Origin: Prochlorococcus sp. AG-402-N23
GTDB taxonomy: Bacteria > Cyanobacteriota > Cyanobacteriia > PCC-6307 > Cyanobiaceae
DNA: 55,582 nt
Reading direction: 5' to 3'
NCBI GenBank assembly: GCA_003216355.1
Contig: QCIX01000008.1
Coordinates: 1 to 55,582, forward strand
Shown: positions 54,339 through 55,582 of the stretch, in pieces
Layout: every line of letters begins with the position of its first letter
How positions within the stretch are numbered: position 1 is the stretch's first letter
The notes under the pieces: model-generated
Database searches by the model: none
What the model was told of the DNA's origin: nothing
What the model saw: the letters and a program-made list of their open reading frames with translations, nothing else
Made by a program: the position numbers and the translations under genes

Positions 54339-54926
54339 ATGGCAAACCTTAATCAACCCCCAAGCAGGGTTACACCAAATTTATTGCACATACTAAATGC
54401 TTTCACTGATAGCTCAAATACAGTAATAAACACTATTGTTGAATTGAACTCTAATACCATAAATAAATATGAATTAATTACAGAAACGGGCCACCTTAAA
54501 CTTGATAGAGTAGGTTATTCGTCACTTGCTTATCCTTTTGCTTATGGATGTATACCAAGGACATGGGATGAAGATGGGGATCCACTTGATGTCGAAATTG
54601 TCAGTGTAACTGAGCCATTGATACCTGGATCTATTGTGGAGGCAAGGATTATTGGGGTGATGAAATTTGATGATGGTGGAGAGGTCGATGATAAGGTAAT
54701 AGCGGTTCTCGCAGATGATAAAAGAATGGATCATATCTCAAGTTACAAAGACCTTGGAGAGCATTGGTTAAAAGAAACAAAGTATTATTGGGAGCACTAC
54801 AAAGATCTAAAAAAACCTGGAACATGTACTGTTAATGGTTTTTTTGGGATAGATGAAGTTGTTAAAGTGATTAAAGATTGTGAAGAGAGATACAAAAAAG
54901 AAATTGATCCTAAATTAGTAAATTAA
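54339..54926 (+). CDS. ppa: Inorganic pyrophosphatase
   Basis: The enzyme hydrolyses PPi and so drives biosynthetic reactions. The 195-residue soluble family I enzyme has the metal-binding signature DEDGDPLDVEI with its Asp residues, YGCIPRTW and the ADDKRMDHI region. I use ATG 54339 (MANLNQPPS); the preceding TTG would only add one residue. Its stop codon lies within a small inverted repeat shared with hemC. Confidence 0.96.
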   Translation: MANLNQPPSRVTPNLLHILNAFTDSSNTVINTIVELNSNTINKYELITETGHLKLDRVGYSSLAYPFAYGCIPRTWDEDGDPLDVEIVSVTEPLIPGSIVEARIIGVMKFDDGGEVDDKVIAVLADDKRMDHISSYKDLGEHWLKETKYYWEHYKDLKKPGTCTVNGFFGIDEVVKVIKDCEERYKKEIDPKLVN

Positions 54927-54933
54927 CTAATTT
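54912..54933. terminator. Possible bidirectional hairpin between ppa and hemC
   Basis: AAATTAGT (54912-54919) pairs with ACTAATTT (54926-54933), with a 6-base loop, spanning both stop codons of the convergent genes. Short T runs follow in both directions. The stem is AT-rich and weak, so termination is likely but not sure. Confidence 0.45.
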
Positions 54934-55582
54934 TTGTGTTCTCTAAATTCTTCAAATATTTCGCTGAGTATTTTGTCGGCACCTTGGAGCTTTAGTCTCT
55001 TTGCTAGTTCTATGCCTATCAGTTCAGGGTCATTAATATTGCCAATAACTTGATCTTTTATAAGCCTTTTCCCATCAAGAGAGGCTACCATACCAGTAAG
55101 GTAAAGTTGTCCATCATCAATATTACTATTAACACCTATTGGGACTTGGCATCCACCTTCAAGCTCTCTTAAAAAAGCCCTTTCAGCTAGACATCTTTTA
55201 CTAGTGGGTTTATCTTCTAAGACATTTATAATTTCTAAAACTTTTTTATCGTCAGATTTACATTCAATGCCTAGAGCTCCTTGTCCAACGGCATGAAGGG
55301 AAATTTCACTTGGTATAATCTGGTGAATTCTTGATTCAAAGCCCAATCTCTTTAAACCAGCGGCCGCAAGAATTATACAATCAAATTCCCCGGCATCTAA
55401 TTTTTCAATTCTTGTAATAACATTTCCCCTGATATCTTTGAAAACAAGATGTGGGTACTTATTTCTTAATTGTGCAAGTCTTCTTAGAGAGCTTGTTCCA
55501 ACAATCGAACCTTCAGGTAAGGTTTCTAATTTATAACAGTCATTTTTTTTGCTTACTACTAAAGCATCTGCAGGATCTTCCC
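54927..55582 (-). CDS. hemC: Hydroxymethylbilane synthase (porphobilinogen deaminase), N-terminus off the right edge
   Basis: The enzyme joins four porphobilinogens into hydroxymethylbilane. The frame is open from 55580 to the TAG at 54927-54929, giving 218 visible codons; the first third of the protein is missing. Visible parts are [16 protein letters not shown] and [33 protein letters not shown] (in pieces), [12 protein letters not shown] and the cofactor-binding Cys in [12 protein letters not shown] shorter frame starting at TTG 55346 is not the true start, since homology continues upstream without interruption. Confidence 0.95.
   Translation of the reverse strand, partial: EDPADALVVSKKNDCYKLETLPEGSIVGTSSLRRLAQLRNKYPHLVFKDIRGNVITRIEKLDAGEFDCIILAAAGLKRLGFESRIHQIIPSEISLHAVGQGALGIECKSDDKKVLEIINVLEDKPTSKRCLAERAFLRELEGGCQVPIGVNSNIDDGQLYLTGMVASLDGKRLIKDQVIGNINDPELIGIELAKRLKLQGADKILSEIFEEFREHKN

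Noticed and set aside
54927..55346. A 139-residue stand-alone protein starting at TTG 55346
   Set aside because: HemC homology continues upstream in the same frame to the window edge, so this is only the C-terminal part of hemC.

Overview
The window is AT-rich, densely packed bacterial DNA from a marine cyanobacterium, almost certainly a high-light Prochlorococcus (or a very close relative). The evidence is the gene set: NDH-1 (ndhB), cytochrome f and Rieske protein (petA, petC), photosystem I subunits PsaF and PsaJ, a high-light-inducible protein, an aa3-type oxidase with its heme A pathway, a C5-pathway heme/chlorophyll gene (hemL), hemC, a cyAbrB regulator and the picocyanobacterial hyper-conserved protein. 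Intergenic gaps are short, several convergent neighbours overlap at their 3' ends, and TTG/GTG starts are common. I see no insertion sequence, prophage, integrase, CRISPR array or rRNA. No gene-free stretch exceeds about 230 bases. This is core genome, not an island.

Layout. 1-1361: ndhB, leftward and cut by the left edge. 1537-7547: topA, a small repeat-bearing lipoprotein, a DUF2232 membrane protein, a CobT-like protein and a solute-binding-like lipoprotein, all rightward. 7536-9808: an aldo/keto reductase with a ferredoxin tail, ribE and cyAbrB. 9906-17544: ctaC-ctaD-ctaE leftward; ctaA-ctaB, a drrAB-type ABC exporter and a repeat-containing acidic protein rightward. 17548-26743: a groEL without groES, a 59-residue membrane protein, fabG, ispD, an S66 peptidase, a UbiA-type prenyltransferase, ppx, a RodZ-like protein, cobM and lgt. 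26754-33991: petA/petC, DUF3067, tatC, an 86-residue membrane protein, an NFACT/RqcH protein, gmk, psaJ/psaF and tsaD. 33997-35541: hli and a cation/proton antiporter. 35533-38381: gltX, tRNA-Asp, the hyper-conserved protein, tRNA-Trp, rplS and a PepSY-like membrane protein. 38476-43567: map, a short-chain dehydrogenase, then a rightward run of a BioD/DRTGG protein, a SLOG/DprA-like protein, YajQ, an unknown 69-mer and an SPFH/prohibitin protein. 43638-49245: hemL, xth, two hypotheticals, larC and a UPF0104 membrane protein. 49242-55582: an iron-type ABC permease, a CobW/G3E GTPase with a His-rich loop, PCD, YjbQ, carboxypeptidase Taq, ppa and hemC (cut by the right edge).

How the genes fit together. 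Electron transport is covered by NDH-1, cytochrome b6f, PSI and cytochrome oxidase, with helpers nearby: TatC close to the Tat-signal-bearing Rieske protein, and heme A synthesis divergent from the oxidase. A translation unit (rplS, tRNA-Trp, hyper-conserved protein, tRNA-Asp, gltX) is read leftward. Tetrapyrrole supply is represented by hemL, hemC, cobM and a CobT-like protein.

I did not find a clearly novel system. The best candidates for unknown biology are the BioD/DRTGG-SLOG-YajQ-69mer-SPFH run, DUF3067 sitting between petC and tatC, the hyper-conserved protein between two tRNAs, and a stand-alone LarC. All names come from reading protein motifs by eye; no database search was run.
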